Below, piece by piece: positions 34,761-43,214 of a stretch of DNA of 64,000 nt. The position numbers were made by a program, and so were the translations under genes. The notes under the pieces are model-generated. The model did no database searches, was not told where the DNA came from, and saw nothing but the letters and a program-made list of their open reading frames with translations. Positions within the stretch are counted from its first letter, which is position 1, and the number at the start of each line of letters is the position of its first letter. The DNA lies in contig NZ_CAXUSG020000002.1 in the NCBI RefSeq assembly GCF_964253915.1, positions 682,001 to 746,000 of the forward strand, written 5' to 3'. This stretch comes from Metarhizobium sp964253915. GTDB taxonomy: Bacteria; Pseudomonadota; Alphaproteobacteria; Rhizobiales; Rhizobiaceae.

Positions 34761-36278
34761 ATGAACGCAAACCTATTCGCTCGCCTGCAATCGACCGTGC
34801 GCGATGACACAGCCATAGCAATCACTGACGCCAACGGGCGGGTATACACCTATGGAGATCTCACCGCGCTGTCAGGCCGCCTGGCGAACGTCCTCGTATC
34901 AAAGGGCGTGAAGCCCGGCGACCGCGTGGCCGTGCAGGTCGAAAAATCCGTCAACGCGCTGGCGCTGTACCTGGCGACGGTGCGTGCCGGTGCCGTTTTC
35001 CTGCCGCTCAATACCGCCTACACGCTTGCCGAGATCGATTATTTCGTCGGAGATGCGGAGCCTTCGCTGATCGTCTGCGATCCGACCGTGCAGACGGGAA
35101 TGGCAGCCATTGCCGACAAGATCGGCGCTTCGGTCATAACGCTCGACCCCGCTGGCGAAGGCAGCCTGGCCTCGGCCGCAGAGACCGCGTCGCCGGAATT
35201 CGAGACAGTACACCGGGATGGGAGCGACCTTGCCGCCATTCTCTACACCTCGGGCACGACCGGACGTTCGAAGGGGGCCATGCTGTCGCACGACAATCTG
35301 GTCTCGAACGCCCTCAGTCTCATCGATGCCTGGCGCTACACGGCAGACGACACGCTTATCCACGCGCTGCCGATCTACCACACGCACGGTCTCTTCGTCG
35401 CCACGAACGTGACCCTGTTCTCCGGCGCTTCGATGATCTTCCTTTCGAAGTTCGATCGCGACCAAATCCTGGACAAGATGGCGACTGCCACGGTCCTGAT
35501 GGGCGTGCCGACATTTTATGTCCGCCTTCTCCAGAGCCCAAGGCTTGCGCAGGCGACCGGTGGCATGCGCCTCTTCATCTCCGGCTCCGCACCTCTTTTG
35601 GCGGAAACCCATATCGAATGGAGCAAGCAGACGGGCCACGCCATCCTCGAACGATATGGCATGACCGAAACCAATATGAACACCTCGAACCCGTACGACG
35701 GCGAGCGCGTTCCCGGCACCGTCGGCCTGCCCCTGCCCGGCGTCTCGGTGCGGATCACCAACCCTGATGACGACACCGCCCTCGGCGTCAACGAGATCGG
35801 CATGATCGAGGTCAAGGGACCGAATGTCTTCCAGGGCTACTGGCGCATGCCGGAGAAAACAGCCGCGGAGCTTCGGGAGAGCGGGTTCTTCATCACGGGC
35901 GATCTCGGTAAAATCGATGAACGTGGTTATGTCCACATTCTCGGCCGCGGCAAGGACCTCGTCATCACAGGCGGGTTCAACGTCTATCCGAAGGAGGTCG
36001 AGGAAGAGATCGATGCCATCGAGGGGGTCAACGAGAGCGCCGTGATCGGCCTCCCGCACAAGGATTTCGGCGAAGGCGTTACCGCGATCGTCGTCCGCAC
36101 CGCCCAATCCGCAGTCACCGAGGCTGCCATCCTTGACATCATCGGCGAGCGCCTGGCCAAATTCAAGCTGCCCAAGCGCGTCCTGTTTGTCGATGAACTG
36201 CCGCGCAACACGATGGGAAAGGTGCAGAAGAATGTGCTCCGCGATCAGTTCAGAGAGCTGTATTACGGTCCTGCGTAG
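34761..36278 (+). CDS. matB: Malonyl-CoA synthetase MatB
   Basis: The 505-residue acyl-CoA synthetase is very close to the Rhizobium leguminosarum MatB pattern. It shows the P-loop ILYTSGTTGRSKGAMLSH, the YGMTETNMNTSNPYDGER segment that binds malonate, GDLGKIDERGYVHILGRGKD and the C-terminal catalytic Lys in PRNTMGKVQK. It makes malonyl-CoA from malonate, ATP and CoA. The ATG at 34761 follows GGAGGAAGAC. The usual partners MatA (decarboxylase) and MatC (carrier) are not adjacent. Confidence 0.95.
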   Translation: MNANLFARLQSTVRDDTAIAITDANGRVYTYGDLTALSGRLANVLVSKGVKPGDRVAVQVEKSVNALALYLATVRAGAVFLPLNTAYTLAEIDYFVGDAEPSLIVCDPTVQTGMAAIADKIGASVITLDPAGEGSLASAAETASPEFETVHRDGSDLAAILYTSGTTGRSKGAMLSHDNLVSNALSLIDAWRYTADDTLIHALPIYHTHGLFVATNVTLFSGASMIFLSKFDRDQILDKMATATVLMGVPTFYVRLLQSPRLAQATGGMRLFISGSAPLLAETHIEWSKQTGHAILERYGMTETNMNTSNPYDGERVPGTVGLPLPGVSVRITNPDDDTALGVNEIGMIEVKGPNVFQGYWRMPEKTAAELRESGFFITGDLGKIDERGYVHILGRGKDLVITGGFNVYPKEVEEEIDAIEGVNESAVIGLPHKDFGEGVTAIVVRTAQSAVTEAAILDIIGERLAKFKLPKRVLFVDELPRNTMGKVQKNVLRDQFRELYYGPA

Positions 36279-36453
36279 AATATACCCACCGAAAACAACT
36301 TCGTTCTGATCAGAAGCCATTCTAAACGAACCTGTGCCAATCGTCACTGCTCACCCATCAACTGTTTTGATACGGTGAATTTAAGATCAATCGACGAGTT
36401 TACAGTACGTCGGCAAGGTGTTTGAATAAAAAGCAACACGGAGGAGGATGGGA

Positions 36454-36981
36454 ATGAGATCAGCAATCCGAATCGCAGGTCTGGTCGCCGGCGCAGTTTC
36501 AATGGCACTCACAAGTACAGGCTCATTCGCTGCCGAAGGCGGAGCACGCTGGGGCGCACGCGATCCGGTCACGGTGTGCCGTGAAATCACCACCGCGGCG
36601 CCGCCCGCGGAAGAGGATATCGCAAATCTGGTCCGTTGTGAGAAGGAAACCATCACGGCCTCCGACGAGCTTTGGCTGGTAGACGATCTGTCGGTACAGA
36701 TTGGCGCCTCACGCCCTCATCTTGGCGTCAACGAACTCCTGACCATGCCAGATTCCGATACCGCCAAGGAGGTATATCCGATCCGTGGCTCATGGACCTG
36801 GGCAGTCTGCCGCGATCCGCAGGCACTCACCATCAGCGGCGAGGATCCGACAAAAAATTGCACGCGCACACCCATTGCGCGAGCCGAAGGCGCTTGCTGG
36901 ATGACGACATTCGGAAGCTGGCGCTGCAATATGACGGGGCCAACTGGCGCTGCTGAAAAAGGCTTCGCTCCACCTCAATGA
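36454..36981 (+). CDS. Secreted hypothetical protein with several cysteines
   Basis: The 175-residue protein starts with a signal peptide (MRSAIRIAGLVAGAVSMALT, cleavage after FAA) and then holds about six cysteines, among them in VTVCREIT, LVRCEKE, AVCRDP, KNCTR, ACWMT and WRCNM. These could form disulfides in the periplasm. A GGAGGAGG site favours the ATG at 36454 over the one at 36448. I do not recognise a family. It stands alone between MatB and a terminator-like hairpin. Confidence 0.75.
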   Translation: MRSAIRIAGLVAGAVSMALTSTGSFAAEGGARWGARDPVTVCREITTAAPPAEEDIANLVRCEKETITASDELWLVDDLSVQIGASRPHLGVNELLTMPDSDTAKEVYPIRGSWTWAVCRDPQALTISGEDPTKNCTRTPIARAEGACWMTTFGSWRCNMTGPTGAAEKGFAPPQ

Positions 36982-37383
36982 GGTGTGGCTGTGATCGGAA
37001 AGCTTCGGCAAATCTTCCCAGGGACGCGACATACCAATGGCGCGTCTACATACTCTTCGCGCAACCGACATCTTAGCTGGTTTGGCGGCCTGCAAACACA
37101 AAACCCCTGTAGCTTTGGTTATGGGGGCTTTGTGTAATTGGAATTGGTTGCGGGGCCCTGAGGCCATAGCGACTTTCAGAGACCTTGGGCTGTGATGAAG
37201 CGACCCCTCACCATGGCCTTCAAGAGATATAAATTACTGATTCTATTGTCTTTTTATAGCAACATATAGCCAAAAAGAGTGGCCGCTGAGATCTCGCCAC
37301 GGCAAAGGGCAGTGAGGCGCGCCATGAAGAGGCCTCCTCTTGGTCGCATCGACGGCATCGGTCACCGTCGCGCCACCTGCCCA
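36982..37383. other. Intergenic region with one hairpin
   Basis: The 402 bases between convergent genes hold no convincing reading frame. They include the hairpin at 37096-37135, a GC-rich stretch, and an AT-rich segment at about 37220-37285. Confidence 0.5.
37096..37135. terminator. Hairpin between convergent genes
   Basis: The arms ACACAAAACCCC and GGGGGCTTTGTGT pair with small mismatches around a 15-base loop. Position between convergent genes suggests a terminator, but no T run follows on the plus strand. Confidence 0.4.
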
Positions 37384-38373
37384 TCAATGCCCGGTCATCT
37401 TCAACACGGCTTCTGGCAGGCGTTCGCCCTGCACCTCGATCCTTGAAGCCCCGGCGTCGATTTCGGCGAGATCCTCGGCCGTCAGAGCGAGGTCAATGCC
37501 GCCGAGGTTTTCTTCCAGGCGATGAAGCCTGGTGGTGCCGGGGATCGGCACCATCCACGGCGTCTGCGCCAAGAGCCAGGCAAGTGCGACTTGCGCGGGC
37601 GTCGCGCCCTTGCGATCGGCAACGCCCTTGACCACGCCGACCAGCGCCATGTTCGCTTTGCGGGCCTCCAGTGAGAAGCGAGGAACCAGATTGCGGAAGT
37701 CTTCCTTCGCGAACGTCGTGTTCTCGTCGATCTTGCCGGTGAGGAAGCCAGCCCCGAGCGGGCTGAAGGGAACAAAGCCGATGCCGAGTTCCTCCAGCGC
37801 CGGCAGAAGCTCAGCTTCCGGACCACGCCAGAACAACGAGTATTCGCTCTGCACCGCAGTCACGGGCTGGACGGCATGGGCGCGGCGAATGGTCTGCACG
37901 CCGGCTTCCGAAAGGCCGAAGTGGTTGACCTTGCCCTCGCCAATAAGATCCATGACCGCGCCCGCGACGTCCTCGATCGGAACCTCGGGATCGACGCGGT
38001 GCTGATAAAAGAGGTCGATGCGATCCGTCCTCAGACGCCTGAGCGCCGCATCCGCCACCGCCTTGACATGCTCTGGGCGGCTGTTGGTGCCGCCGGCGCG
38101 TGCGCCGGTCTCAAGGTCGATGTCAAAGCCGAACTTGGTTGCGATGACAACCTTGTCGCGGATCGGCTGAAGTGCTTCACCCAGCAGCGCCTCGTTGGCA
38201 AACGGGCCATAGGCTTCGGCCGTATCGAAAAAGGTGACGCCGCGGTCGTGCGCGTCGTGGATGAGCTTGATCATCTCGCCTTTGTCGGCACTCGCGCCAT
38301 AGACGCCCGTCATGCCCATGCAGCCGAGGCCGAGGGCCGAGACCTGAAGATCGCCGATCTGTCTGTATTTCAT
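37384..38373 (-). CDS. Aldo/keto reductase, YakC/AKR13-like
   Basis: The 329-residue AKR starts MKYRQIGDLQVSALGLGCMG and carries Asp and Tyr in VTFFDTAEAYGPF, Lys in VIATKFG and His in FYQHRVDPEVPIEDVAGAV. It probably reduces aldehydes with NADPH. AAGGAAAGCGATCACC precedes the ATG at 38373. It lies 14 bases after a second AKR gene with the same core segments; the two look like a tandem duplication of which the other gained a signal peptide. Confidence 0.92.
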   Translation of the reverse strand: MKYRQIGDLQVSALGLGCMGMTGVYGASADKGEMIKLIHDAHDRGVTFFDTAEAYGPFANEALLGEALQPIRDKVVIATKFGFDIDLETGARAGGTNSRPEHVKAVADAALRRLRTDRIDLFYQHRVDPEVPIEDVAGAVMDLIGEGKVNHFGLSEAGVQTIRRAHAVQPVTAVQSEYSLFWRGPEAELLPALEELGIGFVPFSPLGAGFLTGKIDENTTFAKEDFRNLVPRFSLEARKANMALVGVVKGVADRKGATPAQVALAWLLAQTPWMVPIPGTTRLHRLEENLGGIDLALTAEDLAEIDAGASRIEVQGERLPEAVLKMTGH

Positions 38374-38387
38374 GGTGATCGCTTTCC

Positions 38388-39545
38388 TTATTGCGTCTCG
38401 GGCGCTTCGACATTCGAGAACGCCAGAACGGCATCCGGCAAGCGCTGGCCGCGCACCTGGATGGCCGCAACCGCCGCATTGAGTTCGCCGGCTTCCTCGG
38501 GGGTGAAGCGGATAGAAACTGCACCGATATTTTCCAGCATATGCGCCATTTGTGTTGTGCCGGGGATCGGAACGATCCAGGGCTTTTGCGCCAGCAGCCA
38601 TGCCAGCGCGACCTGTGCCCTGGTGGCCTGTTTCCTGTCGGCCCAGTCGCCGAGCAGTTTTACGAGCGCCAGGTTCGCCGGCAGATTTTCCGGAGAGAAG
38701 CGCTGCTCGATCCCGCGGATATCGCCCTCGGCGAAGCGCGTGCGCTCATCGATGGCACCCGTCAGGAAGCCGACACCGAGCGGGCTCCACGGCACGAAGC
38801 CGATGCCGAGTTCCTCGCAGACGGAGAGCACCTCATCCTCCGGCCCGCGCCACAGCATCGAATATTCGCTCTGGACAGCCGTCACCGGCAGCGCCGTATG
38901 TGCACGGCGTAAGGTCTTGAGCCCCATCTCGGAGAGCCCCCAATGCAGGACCTTGCCCTGATCCATCAGGTCCTTGACTGCACCCGCCACGTCCTCGATC
39001 GGAACCTCGGGATCGACGCGATGCTGATAGAGAAGGTCGATGCGGTCGGTGCGCAGGCGCTTCAGCATGCCCTCGACCGCCAGCTTGATGTGGTCCGGGC
39101 GGCTGATGCGGCCGGGTTTGCGCTCGCCGGTCTCCAGATCGATGTTCCAGCCGAACTTCGAGGTGATGACGACCTTGTCGCGGAACGGCGCAATGGCTTC
39201 GCCAAGAATGCGCTCACATTCATGCAGACCATAGGCCTCGGCGGTGTCGAAAAACGTCACGCCGCGCTCATGGGCCCTGCGGATGATGGCGATCATCTCC
39301 GGCCGCGACGGGATCGTCGTCTGATGGGTGCGGTGCATGTTCTGGACGCCAAGTCCGACGCTCGACACCTCCAGTGTCCCGAGCTTCCGGCGACCGTCCA
39401 ACGTGGCTGCTATGGAGTCATTCACGCTGCCGGTTTGCGCCGATGCCTGTGAACCGGCGGTAGCCAGAATGGGTATGGTCGCAAGACCGCCCGCGGCACC
39501 GAGAAAGCTGCGGCGGCCAATCGTCGGGATGCCTTCGTTCGTCAT
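38388..39545 (-). CDS. Aldo/keto reductase with Tat signal
   Basis: The 385-residue protein has a twin-arginine signal (TIGRRSFLGAAGGLATIPIL) and a cleavage-like ASA site, then an AKR domain with VTFFDTAEAYGLH, VVITSKFG and LLYQHRVDPEVPIEDVAGAV. Export of a cofactor-loaded reductase to the periplasm by Tat is plausible. The ATG at 39545 is followed closely by the signal; the frame upstream lacks a site. It forms a unit with the AKR at 37384 and is divergent from the LysR at 39662, across a long inverted repeat. Confidence 0.9.
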   Translation of the reverse strand: MTNEGIPTIGRRSFLGAAGGLATIPILATAGSQASAQTGSVNDSIAATLDGRRKLGTLEVSSVGLGVQNMHRTHQTTIPSRPEMIAIIRRAHERGVTFFDTAEAYGLHECERILGEAIAPFRDKVVITSKFGWNIDLETGERKPGRISRPDHIKLAVEGMLKRLRTDRIDLLYQHRVDPEVPIEDVAGAVKDLMDQGKVLHWGLSEMGLKTLRRAHTALPVTAVQSEYSMLWRGPEDEVLSVCEELGIGFVPWSPLGVGFLTGAIDERTRFAEGDIRGIEQRFSPENLPANLALVKLLGDWADRKQATRAQVALAWLLAQKPWIVPIPGTTQMAHMLENIGAVSIRFTPEEAGELNAAVAAIQVRGQRLPDAVLAFSNVEAPETQ

Positions 39546-39565
39546 GTCTGCGTGTCCTTTCCAGC

Positions 39566-39596
39566 GTGCAAATTCGAATGATTTCGAATTTAGCAC
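39566..39596. promoter_or_regulatory. Long inverted repeat, likely LysR operator
   Basis: The core AAATTCGAA-TGAT-TTCGAATTT is perfect and is extended by GTGC and GCAC on either side (with one extra base). It lies 21 bases before the Tat-AKR start and 66 bases before the LysR start. A TATAAT-like hexamer follows at about 39620. Confidence 0.55.
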
Positions 39597-39661
39597 CTGC
39601 CTCAGATCACGATTAGACGGTATAATCAGTATGAGCCTTTTAGCTGAACTAACAAATCCGT

Positions 39662-40555
39662 ATGGAAAACTTCAACGAACTCGCCGCATTCGCCATTGTT
39701 GCAAGAGAGAAGAGCTTTACGCGCGCCGCAGCGAAGCTGCGCATTTCGCCGTCAGCACTGAGCCAGACCGTTCGCAATCTCGAAGAGCGTCTCGGCCTTC
39801 GGCTTCTTGCACGCACGACGAGGAGCGTTGCCCCGACAGAAGCGGGCGAGCGCTTGTTGCGCACGATCGCACCGCGTTTCGAGGAAATAGAAGCGGAGCT
39901 GGCGGCCTTGAGCGAACTTCGCGACAAGCCGGCCGGAACGGTGCGTATCACGGCAGGGGAGCACGCGGCGATCTCTGTGCTGCAGCCGGCCCTCAAACGC
40001 TTTCTGCCGCTCTATCCGGATATCAATGTCGAGATCATCGTCGATTATGCCCTGACGGACATCGTTGCCGAGGGCTATGACGCCGGCGTGCGCATGGGCG
40101 AACAGGTCGCCAAGGACATGATCGCCGTACCGATCGGACCGCATCTGCGGATGGCGGTGGTCGCCTCCCCCGGCTACTTCGAGCAGCATCCCCACCCCCG
40201 CAGGCCGGAAGATCTGGCTGCGCACAACTGCATCAACTCCCGGCTCCCGACCTACGGCGGCCTTTTTGCCTGGGGACTGGAAAAGGAGGGGCGCGAGGTG
40301 AAGGTGCGGGGCGATGGCCAGCTCGTGTTCAACAGCCTCAACATGCGGCTGACCTCGGCGCTCGACGGTCTCGGCATCGCCTACCTGCCTGAAGACCAGA
40401 CACTCCCGCATATCGCCGAAGGCCGGCTGGTGCGGGTTCTCGAGGATTGGTGTCCGGCCTTCCCCGGCTACCACCTCTACTATCCGAGCCGGCGACAGCA
40501 ATCGCCGGCGCTGGCGCTGCTGGTGGACGTCCTGCGGTATCGCGGCGAAAAATAG
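39662..40555 (+). CDS. LysR-family regulator divergent from AKR pair
   Basis: A 297-residue LysR protein with helix-turn-helix in AFAIVAREKSFTRAAAKLRI and SPSALSQTVRNLEERLG and a full effector domain. The divergent layout and the inverted repeat at 39566 suggest that it controls the two aldo/keto reductases and itself. It is followed by a 264-base gap without a gene that holds a CTTCAA-N6-TTGAAG palindrome at 40654-40671. Confidence 0.92.
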   Translation: MENFNELAAFAIVAREKSFTRAAAKLRISPSALSQTVRNLEERLGLRLLARTTRSVAPTEAGERLLRTIAPRFEEIEAELAALSELRDKPAGTVRITAGEHAAISVLQPALKRFLPLYPDINVEIIVDYALTDIVAEGYDAGVRMGEQVAKDMIAVPIGPHLRMAVVASPGYFEQHPHPRRPEDLAAHNCINSRLPTYGGLFAWGLEKEGREVKVRGDGQLVFNSLNMRLTSALDGLGIAYLPEDQTLPHIAEGRLVRVLEDWCPAFPGYHLYYPSRRQQSPALALLVDVLRYRGEK

Positions 40556-40819
40556 TGGCTGGCATGCAATTCTTCCAGCATTTTCTTCATTGATGGACCG
40601 TGTCCATGGTAGAAGTTCGAACCTTCACTTGAAAAGCGTGAACCTGCCTCAGCCTTCAAGACATATTGAAGCTTCATGGGTTACATCCAGCCTCTCTCAG
40701 GGGCTAGGGATCGCGAGCGCGTTGGAAATGCCTCCCTCAGGGCGGAGAGTTTACCCCAATCCGGCCCGGAGAAAGCTCGTCTTGACAAGAGCGATTTGTC
40801 ACTCGTCTCCGCGGACGGT

Positions 40820-41830
40820 TCACATCAGGTAGCGCCGGGCGAGCTCCACCGTCCGCTCGACGAACATTGGCGTCAGTTCCTGTGCAGTCTCGGTTTCCCG
40901 GCGGGTATGCACCCAGCTCAGATACGTGATGCTGCGCAGAAGCAGGAAGAGTGGCAACTGCGCCCAATGCGCGTCGGAAAGGGGACGTTCGGTGCGGTAG
41001 CCGGCCACCAGCGCGTCGCGCACCGCTTCGTATTGCGGCGTATCGACATAGAAATAGAGCGCCGTCGCCAGCTCGAACATATGCCAGCCGAATCCAGCAT
41101 CGTCGAAATCGATCAGCAACAGTGAACCATCGGCATGCAGCAGATTTTCAGGCACGAAATCTGCATGGATCAGACCATAGACCGACGCCGGGCGACCGAG
41201 CGCCGCCAGTTCCCGCTCCGCCTTGCGGCAGGCGGCTTCGATGAAATCGCGGTGTTCATCAAGCGCCGGAAGGTCCCGGAATTTCCCCCAAAATGGGTCT
41301 TCGCCAATCAGTCCGCCGGCATCCCAGGCGTGGCGGGCAAAACCGTCCGGCATTGGCCAGCTCTCGCCGAAAGTGTGCACACGGGCGGCGAGCGCGCCGA
41401 CCTTGAGATAATGGGCGCGAAGCTCGGCCGTCTCGGTGGCGCCAATATCCTCGATACTGCCTATGGGCTTGCCGGCAAGCCACACCAGCATATCGACCTG
41501 CATCACAGGTTTCTCAGGCAGCTCGATCTTGACGAAGAGTGCACCGTCGCGCGCCGCCACGATGCCCGGCACCGGAACACCCGCCGTGGCAAGCGCGGAC
41601 ATCCATTGCAACTCCGACAGCAATTCCGCATCCGAATGATAGCCCGGGCGGTGGACCCTCAGGGCAAAGCGCTGTCCCGCGTCGTCATAGATGCTGTAGA
41701 CCGCGTTCTCGCGGTACTTGACCAGCGTCATATCATGGAAACGGCCGGGCCAGCGTGCAAGCGCACGCTCGGCGGCCTCGTTCATCGTGGCCAGTTGTTC
41801 GTCGCGAACGGGGGTAAGGGTTTCGGTCAT
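40820..41830 (-). CDS. APH-fold small-molecule kinase
   Basis: The 336-residue kinase has the aminoglycoside-phosphotransferase fold: a nucleotide lobe (YSIYDDAGQRFALRVHR), the catalytic loop VYGLIHADFVPENLL and the metal motif LLIDFDDAGFG. It is more like homoserine or hydroxylysine kinases than resistance enzymes. It lies eight bases after the class III PLP-enzyme gene, so the pair probably acts in series. A phosphorylated hydroxy-amine product could feed a phospho-lyase. Confidence 0.85.
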   Translation of the reverse strand: MTETLTPVRDEQLATMNEAAERALARWPGRFHDMTLVKYRENAVYSIYDDAGQRFALRVHRPGYHSDAELLSELQWMSALATAGVPVPGIVAARDGALFVKIELPEKPVMQVDMLVWLAGKPIGSIEDIGATETAELRAHYLKVGALAARVHTFGESWPMPDGFARHAWDAGGLIGEDPFWGKFRDLPALDEHRDFIEAACRKAERELAALGRPASVYGLIHADFVPENLLHADGSLLLIDFDDAGFGWHMFELATALYFYVDTPQYEAVRDALVAGYRTERPLSDAHWAQLPLFLLLRSITYLSWVHTRRETETAQELTPMFVERTVELARRYLM

Positions 41831-41838
41831 GGTCGGCC

Positions 41839-43110
41839 TCAGATCTTGGCGATGGCGTCATCGAGTGTCGAAAGCAGAAGATCGGCATTTTCGATCGAGA
41901 AGGGCAGCGGTGGTCGCATCTTCAGAATATTGTCGTGCGGACCGATCTTGCTGATCAGCACCCCGCGCTCGCGCATGAGGTTGATCAGGTGACGGGTTTC
42001 GGCCTTTGCCGGCTTTCCGTCGCCGGTCAGGAACTCCAGTCCAAAGAACAGCCCCCTGCCCCTTACGCTGGCAATTAGCGCGTGGCGCTTCGCCAGCGCC
42101 CGCAGGCGCTCCTGCAGATGAGCACCGACCTTTTGCGCGTTGCCCATGAGATCCTCCTCCTCGATCACGTCAAGCACGGCGCTACCGACGGCGGAAGAGA
42201 CGGGATTGCCGGCGAAAGTATTGAAATAAAGTGCCCTAGCTGCAAAGGCCTCGAGATAATCCGGCCGGGTGACCAGCGCCGCAAGAGGATGGCCGTTACC
42301 AAGCGATTTTCCCATCGTCACGAAATCGGGAACGATGTCGAAGGCCTGATGTCCCCACATATGGTCTCCCATGCGGCCAAGGCCAGGCTGTACCTCGTCG
42401 GCAATAAACAGCCCGCCGGCCCCGCGGACATGGGCGATGGCCTGCTCGAGATAACCCTTCGGCAAAAGCGGCAGGCCCTCGGTCGAGAAGATCGTGTCGA
42501 GCAGGATCGCTGCCGGCTTATAGCCCGCCGCTTGCAGCGACCGCACCGCCTCGGCGACACGATCCGCATAGTCCCGCGCCAGCGCTTGCGGGTCCGCACC
42601 GGCATGGCTTAGATCGGGGATCGGCACCGCGCGGACATGGGGCCCAAGTGCTTCTGGCGCCGGCAAACCGGTCGTTGCGGCAGCGAGGCTTGCCGAATTT
42701 CCATGATAACTGAAATCGCTGACGATGATGCCCTCGCCGCCGGTAAGGAAGCGGGCCATGCGCAGCGCCAGCTCGTTTGCTTCCGTGCCGGTGCAGGTCA
42801 GCATCGCCACAGAGAGGTCCGGATGGAAGCTGGCCGTCAGGCGCTCTGCATAACGCACCACGTTTTCATGCAGATAGCGCGTGTGGATATTGATGCTCTC
42901 TGCCTGCCGACACAGGGCCTCAACGACATGCGGGTGGCAATGGCCGACATGCGGAACATTATTGTAGACATCAAGATAGCGGCGCCCCTCGACATCCTCC
43001 ACCCAGACGCCCTCACCGCGGACGAGCCGCAGCGGTTCGTCGTAGAACAGCGGCGAATGCCGGCCGAGAACAGCATACCGTCTCTCAAGTAGATTTTTCT
43101 GGCTGAGCAT
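41839..43110 (-). CDS. Class III PLP enzyme, aminotransferase or ammoniophospholyase
   Basis: The 423-residue protein has the class III aminotransferase fold. The segment LDVYNNVPHVGHCHPHVVEA near residues 46-65 resembles the phospho-lyases acting on phosphoethanolamine and 5-phosphohydroxylysine. CTGTEANELALR binds the phosphate of PLP, Asp238 is in FIADEVQPGLGR, and Lys268 (FVTMGKSLGNGHP) is the Schiff-base lysine. With a kinase next door, removal of ammonia and phosphate is a real alternative to plain transamination. It follows the APC permease by 104 bases that contain a palindromic repeat. Confidence 0.88.
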   Translation of the reverse strand: MLSQKNLLERRYAVLGRHSPLFYDEPLRLVRGEGVWVEDVEGRRYLDVYNNVPHVGHCHPHVVEALCRQAESINIHTRYLHENVVRYAERLTASFHPDLSVAMLTCTGTEANELALRMARFLTGGEGIIVSDFSYHGNSASLAAATTGLPAPEALGPHVRAVPIPDLSHAGADPQALARDYADRVAEAVRSLQAAGYKPAAILLDTIFSTEGLPLLPKGYLEQAIAHVRGAGGLFIADEVQPGLGRMGDHMWGHQAFDIVPDFVTMGKSLGNGHPLAALVTRPDYLEAFAARALYFNTFAGNPVSSAVGSAVLDVIEEEDLMGNAQKVGAHLQERLRALAKRHALIASVRGRGLFFGLEFLTGDGKPAKAETRHLINLMRERGVLISKIGPHDNILKMRPPLPFSIENADLLLSTLDDAIAKI

Positions 43111-43159
43111 TTCTGCCTTCCCTCTCGATTCGCGTACGTCCGGAGCCGGACAGATCGGG

Positions 43160-43200
43160 GCATTTCCAGCAAAGGTGCGAAGCGGTTTTGCTGGAAATGC
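43160..43200. repeat. Palindromic repeat between permease and PLP-enzyme genes
   Basis: Perfect 14-base arms (GCATTTCCAGCAAA and its complement) surround a 13-base loop. The arm sequence is shared with the ends of the elements at 16391 and 18936. It may also protect or end the permease transcript. Confidence 0.6.
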
Positions 43201-43214
43201 GGTAAAACAATGCG

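Noticed and set aside
37139..37190. A stretch resembling the end of a tRNA gene (GGTTGCGGGG and following)
   Set aside because: Only the first ten or so bases resemble a tRNA 3' end. No T-arm, anticodon arm or cloverleaf can be drawn, so chance similarity is likelier than a tRNA remnant.
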